Positions 24,709-32,755 of a stretch of DNA of 64,000 nucleotides are shown here, piece after piece. Both the position numbers and the translations under genes were made by a program. Location: assembly GCA_965229935.1 (NCBI GenBank), contig CBDDKB010000002.1:868001-932000 (forward strand). Reading direction: 5' to 3'. The notes beneath the pieces are model-generated. The model saw only the letters and a list, made by a program, of their open reading frames with translations. It was not told the DNA's origin and ran no database searches. Source of the stretch: SPJN01 sp965229935. Its GTDB lineage: Bacteria > Pseudomonadota > Alphaproteobacteria > SPJN01. Within the stretch, counting starts at the first letter, position 1; every line of letters starts with the position of its first letter.

Positions 24709-25668
24709 ATGACTGAAGCTTTCAAAAATATCAGTGCACCCTATGGGGAGCCGACCGCGCATCGTTTTAAAGGCGAGTTCGGGCCAGATATTGCGTGGTA
24801 TGAATGGGGCGACCCTGACGGGCAGGTCCTATTCCTGTGCCATGCGACCGGGTTCCATGCGCAGATTTGGCGTCAGACGATCGCGCATCTGCCTGCGGGC
24901 TATCGCATTATCGCCGTAGACATGCGCGGCCACGGGCAAAGTGGCGATGATGGCTTTATGAAAAGCTGGCGCGACCCGGTAGACGATATTGTCGCGTTGA
25001 TTGAAGCGCTCGACCTAACTGACATTATCGGTGTCGGTCATTCATTTGGCGGCATGGTCACCGCAACAGCGGCAACATTGATACCAGATCGCTATCAGCG
25101 TCTAGTTTTGATTGATCCGGTGATTTTGCCGCCCGAAGTCTATGGCAATGATCCACTGGTTAATTTCCCCCATCCATCAAAACACCCGATGGCAAAGCGG
25201 CGTTACGAATGGCATGCGGTTGAGGAGATGATTGATCGGTTTGCGCATCGCCATCCCTACGACAAATGGGTGGCTGCGGCACTGGATGATTATTGCCGTT
25301 TCGGGCTTGTGCCCAATCCAGCGGGCGAGGGCGTGGTGCTTGCCTGTCATCCCCATTTCGAAGCGTCGATCTATATGACCAGCAGCAGTTTCCGCGTGCA
25401 TGATGACCTTCACAAAATCACATGCTCGGTCAAGGTTCTGCGGGCCCAACAGCGGACTGAGCTTGACCCCGCACGAATTGATTTTTCCCTATCCCCCACA
25501 TGGCAGGAACTGGCCGATCAAATCCCGAATGGGACGGATGTTTATCTGCCCCATTTGACCCATTTTATGCCAATGCAGGACCCGGAATTGGTCGCGCACC
25601 TTATTGCCGCGCCTGACTATTTGGCAGAAGATATAAACAAGACAGTAAACGTGGAGCAAACGTCATGA
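24709..25668 (+). CDS. Alpha/beta-fold hydrolase
   Basis: A 319-residue soluble hydrolase. The oxyanion region 'LFLCHATGFHAQIW' near residue 42, 'AVDMRGHGQS' near 72 and the nucleophile elbow 'GVGHSFGGMV' near 108 are classic. A C-terminal 'HLTHFMPMQDPE' supplies the catalytic His. The ATG at 24709 is preferred over a TTG three bases upstream. Placed beside a Baeyer-Villiger enzyme, it may hydrolyse the resulting ester or lactone. Its stop overlaps the P450 start by 4 bp (ATGA). Confidence 0.87.
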   Translation: MTEAFKNISAPYGEPTAHRFKGEFGPDIAWYEWGDPDGQVLFLCHATGFHAQIWRQTIAHLPAGYRIIAVDMRGHGQSGDDGFMKSWRDPVDDIVALIEALDLTDIIGVGHSFGGMVTATAATLIPDRYQRLVLIDPVILPPEVYGNDPLVNFPHPSKHPMAKRRYEWHAVEEMIDRFAHRHPYDKWVAAALDDYCRFGLVPNPAGEGVVLACHPHFEASIYMTSSSFRVHDDLHKITCSVKVLRAQQRTELDPARIDFSLSPTWQELADQIPNGTDVYLPHLTHFMPMQDPELVAHLIAAPDYLAEDINKTVNVEQTS

Positions 25669-26984
25669 AACTTATCAGTGAAGAAGCATGGGAAGACATT
25701 GTTGGCTATAAGCCAGCGCATGATCCGGTCTATGCAACACCGCCGGGCTTTGATCTGGCGGACCCTGCAGCATGGACCAAGGGCCATCCCTTTGAGTTTT
25801 ATAAAAAGCTGCGTGAAGACGCGCCTGTTGCCTGGTTTGATGTGCCCGAAGGGCAGGGCTTTTGGGCTGTCAGCCGCTATGAAGACATTAAGGAAGTTGA
25901 ACTGCACCCTGAGATTTTCTCATCGCAAATGGGTGGGATCAACATGACCTATGGGCCGAAGAACCAGCGCCATGAACGGTTGCACAGCGCAACGCTTAAC
26001 ACGCTGATCAGTATGGACCGGCCCATGCACATTGATCTGCGCATGCAGCATCGTGATTTCTTTACCCCCCAATATGTGGAAAGCCTGCGCGACCGTGTGC
26101 GCGGGCAGGTGACGCGCCTGCTCGACAATGTTGAAAAGCAGGGGCCCAAGCTTGATTTCGTCAAGCATTTCTCCACCCAGCTACCCCTGTTCACCCTGTG
26201 CGAGATGATGGGCATTCCCGAAAAGGACCGGCCCAAGGTTGTCCGCTGGATGTTCTATCTTGAGCAGGCAGCCGCCATGTTCACGCAAATTCGCGACCGA
26301 CGCATCCCGCCTTATTTGTTCATCATGCGCTTCATGTGGAATGTCCGTCAGATGTTCAATTATGGCGAAAAGGCATTGAATGAACGGCGCGCAAATCCGC
26401 AAGACGATCTGATGACCAAGATTGCGCAGGCAACCATCGGCAATGAAGAGCTGCGTCAGGAATATCTTGATGGTGCATGGCTGCTGATTATCTTTGCCGG
26501 GAATGATACAACCCGTAATTCCTTGTCTGGCACAATGCGTCTGTTGACTGAGTTCCCAGATCAGCGTGAGCGCGTGCTGGCGGACCCGTCCTTGATCCCG
26601 CAAATGGCACAAGAAGCGGTGCGTATGACATCGCCCGTTATTCATATGCGCCGGACGGTGACACAGGATACGGAACTGAATGGCCAGAAAATGGTGCGCG
26701 GTGAAAAGGTTTTGATGTGGTACGCCTCAGCAAACCGTGATGCGTCTGTGTTTGAAGACCCTGACAAGTTTGACATCACCCGCGCCAATGCAACAGACCA
26801 TATGGCATTTGGCTTTGGTCCCCATGTTTGCCTTGGCCAGCGTATCGCTGCCATGCAGATTGAAGAGGCTTATAAGCAAATTCTAGACCGTTTCCCCAAT
26901 GTGAAATGGACAGGCAAACAGGATATTTCCACAAACAATTTTGTGCATGCCATCAATGGCCTGCAAGTCGATTTGCGCGGATAA
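25665..26984 (+). CDS. Cytochrome P450 (CYP125/CYP124-like)
   Basis: A 439-residue soluble P450. The I-helix motif 'FAGNDTTRNS' is at about residues 277-286, the K-helix E-x-x-R is 'EAVR' near 315, and the haem-binding loop 'FGFGPHVCLGQRIA' is near 385-398 with the axial Cys. 'AGNDTTRNS' and 'MWYASANRD' recall CYP125/CYP124 enzymes, which hydroxylate steroid or branched lipid side chains. No ferredoxin or reductase gene is adjacent, so redox partners must be encoded elsewhere. It is the last gene of the MDR-hydrolase-P450 operon. Confidence 0.93.
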   Translation: MKLISEEAWEDIVGYKPAHDPVYATPPGFDLADPAAWTKGHPFEFYKKLREDAPVAWFDVPEGQGFWAVSRYEDIKEVELHPEIFSSQMGGINMTYGPKNQRHERLHSATLNTLISMDRPMHIDLRMQHRDFFTPQYVESLRDRVRGQVTRLLDNVEKQGPKLDFVKHFSTQLPLFTLCEMMGIPEKDRPKVVRWMFYLEQAAAMFTQIRDRRIPPYLFIMRFMWNVRQMFNYGEKALNERRANPQDDLMTKIAQATIGNEELRQEYLDGAWLLIIFAGNDTTRNSLSGTMRLLTEFPDQRERVLADPSLIPQMAQEAVRMTSPVIHMRRTVTQDTELNGQKMVRGEKVLMWYASANRDASVFEDPDKFDITRANATDHMAFGFGPHVCLGQRIAAMQIEEAYKQILDRFPNVKWTGKQDISTNNFVHAINGLQVDLRG

Positions 26985-27002
26985 TCTTGATCAGAATGGG
27001 CG

Positions 27003-27034
27003 GCAGCGCATGGCCTAAGGGTCACTGCGCTGCT
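27003..27034. terminator. Hairpin at the P450 / GPH-symporter convergent junction
   Basis: GCAGCGCA (27003-27010) and TGCGCTGC (27027-27034) form an 8-bp stem with a 16-nt loop between the two convergent stops. The right arm enters the symporter's last codons. There is no T tract, so its role as terminator is tentative. Confidence 0.35.
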
Positions 27035-28527
27035 GCGTCTTCCTTGTCACGACGTGCGACCAGCGCCTGATGGATTTGTTTTAGACGGTCGCGGGTGATG
27101 TCGTAGCGCATCACAAATAGCAGTGCCAAGAAGCTTAATGGTGCCCAAATCGGGCCCGACAGAAGCGCGACCCAATCAAGTGTGTCAGGCGGGATGTCGC
27201 CTGCTTGAGATGCATTTTCCGGAAAGTCGATCAGATCAAGACCGACACCGCCAAGCAGCGTGCCGATGCCTGCTGACGCCTTGGCAGAAAAGGACCGGGC
27301 GCCAAAGAAAATGCCTTCCTGTCGTTCGTCATAGCGTGCTTCATAATCATCGGTAATGTCGGCCATCATACTATCGCCGATCACCATTGTTATCCCCACC
27401 AGTACTGCCCAAAGAGCAGTCCAGCCTGAGACATACCAGACCAGCATCGGGTCATCATTCAATGGCGCAATACCGAGCAGGCGTGACACAACCGCAACTG
27501 ATCCAACAATGATGGATAGGGCGAGCGCGCCCACAAACAGATTCTTCTTTTCGAAAATCGGGGCCAGCAGCCCGGCGATGGGCACGCCGAACATAATGCC
27601 CGCCATAAGTGACATGGCATAGATGAACAATTCATCGGTTGTGAATTCCCAAAAGAACACACCGACATGATTGGTGAACGCCTTTTGAATGCCGGACAGG
27701 ATGAAGATCACCAACAGACCGGTAAACAGGGCGCTAAAGCTGCGAATGCTTAATGCCTGGCCTAGCTCTCTGAATGCTTTGACCAGCGCGCGAATAGGGT
27801 GGGGGTCTGCTAAATTACTGTTCGGTGACGCGTTTCGGAATTTCTTGGTGCTCAACACCATCACAACACCGCTGCCAATAATGAGGCAGGCCGTCATGAT
27901 CGCATAGGACCGATAGCCTTCCTTGTTCAGCATCCCATTGCTGTATTCAGGTGTCTCAGCGAAAAAGACGCCGAAGGCCACTGCCAGCACGATAACCGCG
28001 GTGACATAACCGAACATTTGGCGCCAGACCACGATGCTGGTGCGTTCGTTATAGTCAGATGTCATCTCAGCACCCAGCGAGATGTGAGGCACGCCGTACA
28101 GGGTCATCGATCCGCGGGTCAGGATGGCAAAGACCGTCATCCATACAAAAAGATTCGTTCCGGCAAGACCTTCAGGGGGTTGGAATATCGCAAACAGGCT
28201 TAAGGCAAGGGGCAGGATCGCCACCATCATAAACGGGTGCCGCCGTCCATAACGTGTGCCGCGCCATCCATCAGAGATTGAGCCGACCAAAGGATCGGTA
28301 ATCGCGTCGAACACAAGCGCGATGGCAACTGCCAAACCAGCCAAAGTGCCTGACAGGCCCAAGACCTGATTGTAATAGAAAAACAGAAACGTATCGAAGG
28401 CGACAAACTTGGCTGAATCTGCCATTTGCCCGACCGCATAACCGGCCTTGTCCATGGCGGTGATGCGGCTTTCGGGTACGGTCAACACGGGGTCTTCTGC
28501 AGGATTTGGCGCAACTGTGTCTGTCAT
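27022..28527 (-). CDS. GPH-type (glycoside/pentoside/hexuronide) MFS symporter
   Basis: A roughly 501-residue inner-membrane transporter with about twelve helices. The N-terminal 'FDAITDPLVGSISDGWRGTRYGRRHPF' region (D-P-x-x-G-x-x-S-D and G-R-R-x-P) is the signature of GPH cation symporters related to MelB. The start at 28527 has GGGGGA upstream; 28560 is less likely. Such proteins usually import glycosides, but in alphaproteobacteria they often accompany PhyH and P450 genes. It is divergent from PhyH1, and the shared promoter holds copy 2 of the 16-bp palindrome. Confidence 0.9.
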   Translation of the reverse strand: MTDTVAPNPAEDPVLTVPESRITAMDKAGYAVGQMADSAKFVAFDTFLFFYYNQVLGLSGTLAGLAVAIALVFDAITDPLVGSISDGWRGTRYGRRHPFMMVAILPLALSLFAIFQPPEGLAGTNLFVWMTVFAILTRGSMTLYGVPHISLGAEMTSDYNERTSIVVWRQMFGYVTAVIVLAVAFGVFFAETPEYSNGMLNKEGYRSYAIMTACLIIGSGVVMVLSTKKFRNASPNSNLADPHPIRALVKAFRELGQALSIRSFSALFTGLLVIFILSGIQKAFTNHVGVFFWEFTTDELFIYAMSLMAGIMFGVPIAGLLAPIFEKKNLFVGALALSIIVGSVAVVSRLLGIAPLNDDPMLVWYVSGWTALWAVLVGITMVIGDSMMADITDDYEARYDERQEGIFFGARSFSAKASAGIGTLLGGVGLDLIDFPENASQAGDIPPDTLDWVALLSGPIWAPLSFLALLFVMRYDITRDRLKQIHQALVARRDKEDAAAQ

Positions 28528-28612
28528 TCTGATCTGTCCCCCATTGCCGCTTACGATCATGCGGCGCAGACTTTTTTCTAGGGGCTGATTGCCCTTAGGT
28601 AAAGAAATATTC

Positions 28613-28628
28613 TTGATTGCTTGATCAA
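28613..28628. promoter_or_regulatory. 16-bp palindromic operator, copy 2 (GPH symporter / PhyH1)
   Basis: TTGATTGCTTGATCAA lies between the divergent symporter (start 28527) and PhyH1 (start 28669) genes, 40 bp before the PhyH1 start. It matches the reverse complement of copy 1 in 15 of 16 positions. It could control both directions. Confidence 0.62.
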
Positions 28629-28668
28629 ATATTTGTTGAATAGAGAAATAAAAAGATTGGGCAAAAAA

Positions 28669-29484
28669 ATGAATTTAACAAAGCACCCCATGAACACGGG
28701 ATTTGACTGGCAAGACAGGGTGGGGCCATTTAAAGCCATCACCGACGCGCAGGCCAAACAATATAATGAACAGGGCTTTTTCGTTCTGGAAAATGCCTTT
28801 ACCGCTGAAGAGATCAAGGCGGTAGAGGCGGCGATAGACCCGCTTGAACAACAGACCGAAGCGTTCTTACGCACGCAGGCTGATGGCAAAATGTTCATTG
28901 CGCAGGCTGATCAGATCACCTTTACAATCAACTGCGTGTTGCACAGCGAGGTGTTGAAACAATTCACACAACATCGGATTTTTGCAGATCTTTGTCACGA
29001 TCTGATGGGGCCTGACTGTCGGCTTTATTGGGATCAGGCGGTCTATAAAAAGCCGGAACCTGCGCGTGAATTCCCCTGGCATCAGGACAATGGTTATACC
29101 TTTATTCAGCCGCAACAATATCTGACTTGCTGGGTCGCCTTGACCGATGCGACAGAAGACAATGGCTGTCCGTGGGTTGTGCCGGGCGTGCATCGGGATG
29201 GCACATTCGAACATTGGATGACGGATACTGGCTGGCGCTGTGTTGACGATGATGAGGGTACGGCGATTTGCGCGCCGGTGAAAGCGGGGGGCATTGTCGT
29301 CTTTTCATCATTAACACCACATCGGACCGGACCGAATATTACATCTGGTGTTCGCAAGGCCTATATTGCACAATTTGCGCCTGACGGTGCTGCAGTTTTG
29401 CAGCCAGATGGTGACACCACGCCGTGTAACGATCCGGCACGGCAGTATTTTGTGGTGAAGGACGGAGCGCCCGTCGCTGCATGA
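28669..29484 (+). CDS. Phytanoyl-CoA dioxygenase (PhyH)-family Fe(II)/2-oxoglutarate oxygenase 1
   Basis: A 271-residue non-haem iron oxygenase. The 2-His-1-carboxylate facial triad is visible: 'WHQDNG' (His-x-Asp, about residues 128-131) and the distal His in 'LTPHRTGPN' near 224, with Arg to bind 2-oxoglutarate. 'NGCPWVVPGVHRDG' is typical of the family. The start at 28669 is chosen by homology length; no strong ribosome-binding site is seen, and 28690 is possible. The substrate is not necessarily a phytanoyl ester; many bacterial members hydroxylate small metabolites. Confidence 0.88.
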   Translation: MNLTKHPMNTGFDWQDRVGPFKAITDAQAKQYNEQGFFVLENAFTAEEIKAVEAAIDPLEQQTEAFLRTQADGKMFIAQADQITFTINCVLHSEVLKQFTQHRIFADLCHDLMGPDCRLYWDQAVYKKPEPAREFPWHQDNGYTFIQPQQYLTCWVALTDATEDNGCPWVVPGVHRDGTFEHWMTDTGWRCVDDDEGTAICAPVKAGGIVVFSSLTPHRTGPNITSGVRKAYIAQFAPDGAAVLQPDGDTTPCNDPARQYFVVKDGAPVAA

Positions 29485-29560
29485 GCGGGGCAGCAGCGGG
29501 CTGCGCAGGCCAAGGTTTCTGGTAAATTACTTGAAGCCCTGACCTGATCGCGGGGGGAGA

Positions 29561-29600
29561 AAGGCGGGACCGTCGATATGCGGCGGCCCGCCTTTTTGTT
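29561..29600. terminator. Rho-independent terminator between PhyH1 and the Coq4-like gene
   Basis: AAGGCGGG (29561-29568) pairs with CCCGCCTT (29587-29594), extended inward by CCG/CGG pairs, and is followed by TTTGTTTTG. It lies between convergent stops at 29484 and 29609 and could serve both genes, though the T tract favours the plus strand. Confidence 0.75.
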
Positions 29601-29608
29601 TTGTATGA

Positions 29609-30982
29609 TTATTCAGCAGCGATCGGCTGATCAAATGTGTCGAACGTGGCGTGATGCACTGGCACCTGATTGGGCATCATCGCATCATCATGCGCTGATT
29701 TATAAGGGGTGATGCCGATTTCGGCGCGCACCTCTTCAATGGTTTTGCTCCAATGCTCATGCCAGTTAATGCCCAGCATGGGCGGGGTTGACCGTGCGTG
29801 GCGCCAGCCTTCGAATGTCAGGTCGGACAGCATGGTTGTGCCGATCGGCATATTGAAGGTTGAGATCAACTGGATCACGGCAAGGAAGGCAGCAGAATAA
29901 TTCTGGCCGAATTGACCCAATTGGAAGCCTGAGATTGAAATCTCATGCATTGGTGTAACGTGATAATTGGCAGTGATATGCCACAAGTCATGACACTGCA
30001 AAATACGCTTGGACGTAAAGCGAACCTCTTCGGGGATGGAGGCAGCTTCCTCCTGACCCATCGCTTCATAGTCCAGCACCTCTACCGAGAAATTATTGTC
30101 GGTGATCAGGCGGTAGAATGAATGCCCCAAAGTGCCGAGGGGGTAATCTTTCAGTGCGTTAATGTCGATATCGGCGGGGTGGCCTGCCTCCATCGCCTCA
30201 ACCATACCGGGGAAGCGTGTCAGGGCGCGGGCCGTTGCATCCATTAGCTCAGCGGAATAGTTACCACCAAGGGCGGCAACATTCTGGGTGATCAGTCCGG
30301 CATTCCCGGCATTATTTTCCAAATCCTCGATAATGGCCCAAATACCTTCGGCCAGACCCTCTGACCAGTCTGCATCGTCAAGTACAAGACTTTCAGCTTC
30401 TGTCAGGGCGGCATCATCAGGTGTGGCAATCGGTGTGATGTTCAGCTCTGCGCGCACTTCGTCCAATGATTTGGCCCACAAGGGTGCCCAATCAATCGTG
30501 TGCAGCGGTGTTGCAACCTTGCCAGCTTCCCATGCGGCTGCCAGCAGGTCATAGACCGGGATATTGGCTTCGGGGGCGAAAAAAGCAACGCGAGCCAAAA
30601 GGGCGCTGATCACCATATTGCCTTCAAGGTGCGGGCGCTGAATAGCCTCGGTTGCAGCAAGGGCCCAATGGGTTGAGGGGCGATCCTCAAGGCCGTAAAG
30701 CAGGCGCAGTACAAGGCGCATGCCATCAAGTTCTGCCTTGGTGCCAGTTGCAGCGGCTTCTGTGACAAGCGCGCCAAAGCTGTCTGCGGGCGCGTCTTTG
30801 ATGGCGGGCAGGGGGCCATTCAGATTTGACGGAGCAAGCCCGGCAAACATATCGAATTGGGCCTTCAGCTCATCGCTTAAATTCTCGCCAATGATCTTGG
30901 CAGTTTCAGTCATGGTCAGGCCATGAGTGGTCTGCTTGGCAAACTTTGTTTCGATAGCCTGTTTAATGATCGGGTTAATCAT
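29609..30982 (-). CDS. Coq4-family-like protein with a duplicated tail segment
   Basis: A 457-residue protein. Its C-terminal half carries the Coq4 metal motif H-D-x-x-H-x11-E as 'HDLWH' (331-335) and Glu347, preceded by 'YPLGTLGHSFYRLI' as in Coq4. Coq4 proteins are usually about 220-260 residues and act in ubiquinone synthesis. This one is almost twice as long. The segment 'WAKSLDEVRAELNITP' (169-184) repeats as 'WSKTIEEVRAEIGITP' (411-426), so the N-terminal half looks like a degenerate copy lacking the metal motif. Set among oxygenases, it may be a catabolic variant. The start follows GGGAG; a palindrome lies 54 bp upstream. Confidence 0.75.
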   Translation of the reverse strand: MINPIIKQAIETKFAKQTTHGLTMTETAKIIGENLSDELKAQFDMFAGLAPSNLNGPLPAIKDAPADSFGALVTEAAATGTKAELDGMRLVLRLLYGLEDRPSTHWALAATEAIQRPHLEGNMVISALLARVAFFAPEANIPVYDLLAAAWEAGKVATPLHTIDWAPLWAKSLDEVRAELNITPIATPDDAALTEAESLVLDDADWSEGLAEGIWAIIEDLENNAGNAGLITQNVAALGGNYSAELMDATARALTRFPGMVEAMEAGHPADIDINALKDYPLGTLGHSFYRLITDNNFSVEVLDYEAMGQEEAASIPEEVRFTSKRILQCHDLWHITANYHVTPMHEISISGFQLGQFGQNYSAAFLAVIQLISTFNMPIGTTMLSDLTFEGWRHARSTPPMLGINWHEHWSKTIEEVRAEIGITPYKSAHDDAMMPNQVPVHHATFDTFDQPIAAE

Positions 30983-31028
30983 GATTCTGCTCCCGCGTAA
31001 TTCCCCACATTTGGTAGCAGTATAACTG

Positions 31029-31056
31029 ATATTAGTGTAGTAAACTACAGTAATAT
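31029..31056. promoter_or_regulatory. Large palindrome upstream of the Coq4-like gene
   Basis: The core TGTAGTAAACTACA (31036-31049) is perfect, and the flanking ATATTA (31029-31034) and TAATAT (31051-31056) extend it to 28 bp with one mismatched pair (31035/31050). The core and its right flank recur upstream of the fucosidase gene at 9171-9184. It probably binds a dimeric regulator. Confidence 0.6.
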
Positions 31057-31130
31057 TGCGTCATCAATTGTCGCGGGGTTGGGCGCAACTCAAGAAGAGA
31101 CAAAACTATATTTAATTCAATAGGATATGC

Positions 31131-31925
31131 TTAATTTCTGCGACGAGCAGGTAGCCAGTGATTGACCACGGAAAGGGTGCCGGGCTCATCTATCGTGAGT
31201 TTTGCGCCCGTTTCGCCATAGTGATAGACCATCGCCTGACGGGCAGTTGAGGCCCGATTGTCAAAGCTGCGATGAACCAGATTAGAATTAAAGATCAGCA
31301 GGTCGCCAGCCTCCATCAAGACAGGTGTGGCGCGGTCGGCGGCAAAGTCAGCCTCGTCAATTTCTAGATAGCCATAGTTGGCGCCATCGCGGCGGTCGGG
31401 GCCGTGTGCCAATATTGGTTGCTTGTGGGAACCGGGCACAACCGCAAGACAGCCATTTTCCAGCGTAGCCTCTGTCAGGGCCAACCACACGCCCACATGG
31501 GGTTGCTTGTCATAGGGGAAATAATGGCTGTCCTGATGCCATGGCTGGCCCCATGCCCCGGGGTTTTTGAAAATGAACTGGCTTTGGAAAACATCCACGT
31601 CCTCTGTCCCCAATGCGCCAGCAACCAATGCCGTCACATCATCACGCAAGGCATAGGCGTTGGCGGCACCTTCAAGATGGCCGTTAAACATTTTGGAGAT
31701 CAGGTCTTCTGGATTTTTGCCCGTCATATCGGGCTGACTTTCAAGGCCGACCAGAATAGGGCCGATCATATAATGGTTGGTGCCGGGATGGTTGGAAGGC
31801 GGGTCATTGCGAATGGCAGAGACTGCTTCGTCTGAAATAGCCTCGCACGCGGCGCGATCAGTGTGCCCACGGACAATGAAAAAGCCGTCTTCGGCCCAAG
31901 CCTGTTGCTGGTCTTGTGTCAGCAT
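31131..31925 (-). CDS. Phytanoyl-CoA dioxygenase (PhyH)-family Fe(II)/2-oxoglutarate oxygenase 2
   Basis: A 264-residue PhyH-like oxygenase. 'WHQDSHYFPYD' gives His-x-Asp near residues 130-133, 'NGCLAVVPGSHK' follows, and 'NLVHRSFDNR' near 215 gives the distal His and the 2-oxoglutarate Arg. It is only distantly similar to PhyH1, so this is not a recent tandem duplication. The copy 3 palindrome ends 45 bp upstream of its ATG. It is transcribed toward the Coq4-like gene with a 148-bp gap that carries a different palindrome, so the two are separately regulated. Confidence 0.88.
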   Translation of the reverse strand: MLTQDQQQAWAEDGFFIVRGHTDRAACEAISDEAVSAIRNDPPSNHPGTNHYMIGPILVGLESQPDMTGKNPEDLISKMFNGHLEGAANAYALRDDVTALVAGALGTEDVDVFQSQFIFKNPGAWGQPWHQDSHYFPYDKQPHVGVWLALTEATLENGCLAVVPGSHKQPILAHGPDRRDGANYGYLEIDEADFAADRATPVLMEAGDLLIFNSNLVHRSFDNRASTARQAMVYHYGETGAKLTIDEPGTLSVVNHWLPARRRN

Positions 31926-31969
31926 GGTTAATCCCCAAAATGTTTTGCAGGGATTATGTAAGGCTAATT

Positions 31970-31985
31970 TTGATTAGGCAATCAA
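31970..31985. promoter_or_regulatory. 16-bp palindromic operator, copy 3 (PhyH2)
   Basis: TTGATTAGGCAATCAA has perfect 6-bp arms and differs from copy 1 by one central base. It lies 45 bp upstream of the PhyH2 start and overlaps the last codon and stop of the SDR gene (stop at 31982-31984), so this position is partly constrained by coding. Confidence 0.6.
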
Positions 31986-32752
31986 TTTAGTGGGCCCATT
32001 TTGATGCCCAGAACTTCCCGCGCCTTAATCACCTGACCATTATGGGGGCAGTCTGCCAGCGCCAGTGGCAGGAAGGCGGGGGCAATATCTGCCGGTGCGG
32101 GCAATGTGTCGGGGTCTTCGCCCGGCTTGGCTTCGGCGCGCATGGCGGTCCGTGTGCCGCTGGGGTCGAGAAGATTGGCCAACACTTTGGAGGTTGTGCC
32201 TTCGCATTCCGCAGCATAGGTCCGCACCATATATTCCAGTGCTGCCTTTGTGGTGCCGTATGGCCCCCAATAAGGTTCATTCCGTGCTGCTGCACTTGAC
32301 GTGACAAAGATAGCGCGCCCCGCCTCAGCCTGTTGCAACAAGGGGTCAAAGGCGCGGATCAGGCGATAGTTCGCCGTCAGGTTCAGCTTTAGCAACTTGT
32401 CCCACTCTTCCGGCTTGACGTGACCAAAGGGGGTCATCGGACCCAACATGGCGGCATTGCCGACCAGAATATCAAGGTGACCCCATCGGTCATAAATTGA
32501 CCGGGCGGCGATATCTAGCCCATCGGGATGTTCCACCATATCAAGCGGCAATAGGGTGCAACTGCCCTTGCCATCCTGTTGGATCACATCGTCCAATTCT
32601 TCAAGCGCGCCTTGTGTGCGGCCAAGTGCGATCACATGGGCCCCTTCGGCAGCGAACAGGCGGGCAACGGCCCAACCAATGCCGCGCGTTGCCCCGGTGA
32701 CAAGCGCCAGCTTACCAGCTAGCTTGCCGGTTTCAGATACAGTTTGTGTCAT
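31982..32752 (-). CDS. Short-chain dehydrogenase/reductase
   Basis: A 256-residue SDR. 'TGATRGIG' (about 19-26) binds NAD(P), 'GNAAMLGP' follows, and the catalytic Ser and Y-x-x-x-K are in 'SSAAARNEPYWGPYGTTKAALE' (split here as Ser near 152 and YGTTK near 165). It starts 3 bp after the purF stop, an adjacency (cvpA-purF-SDR) that recurs in alphaproteobacteria. It therefore belongs with the housekeeping operon rather than the neighbouring catabolic genes. The physiological substrate is unknown. Confidence 0.88.
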   Translation of the reverse strand: MTQTVSETGKLAGKLALVTGATRGIGWAVARLFAAEGAHVIALGRTQGALEELDDVIQQDGKGSCTLLPLDMVEHPDGLDIAARSIYDRWGHLDILVGNAAMLGPMTPFGHVKPEEWDKLLKLNLTANYRLIRAFDPLLQQAEAGRAIFVTSSAAARNEPYWGPYGTTKAALEYMVRTYAAECEGTTSKVLANLLDPSGTRTAMRAEAKPGEDPDTLPAPADIAPAFLPLALADCPHNGQVIKAREVLGIKMGPLN

Positions 32753-32755
32753 GGA

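Noticed and set aside
29609..30982. Coq4-like gene as standard ubiquinone biosynthesis coq4
   Set aside because: Almost twice the usual length, internally duplicated, and without other coq/ubi genes nearby; a simple coq4 label would overstate the case.
31982..32752. SDR gene as part of the oxygenase-rich catabolic island
   Set aside because: It starts 3 bp after purF on the same strand, a recurrent cvpA-purF-SDR arrangement, so it belongs to the housekeeping operon.
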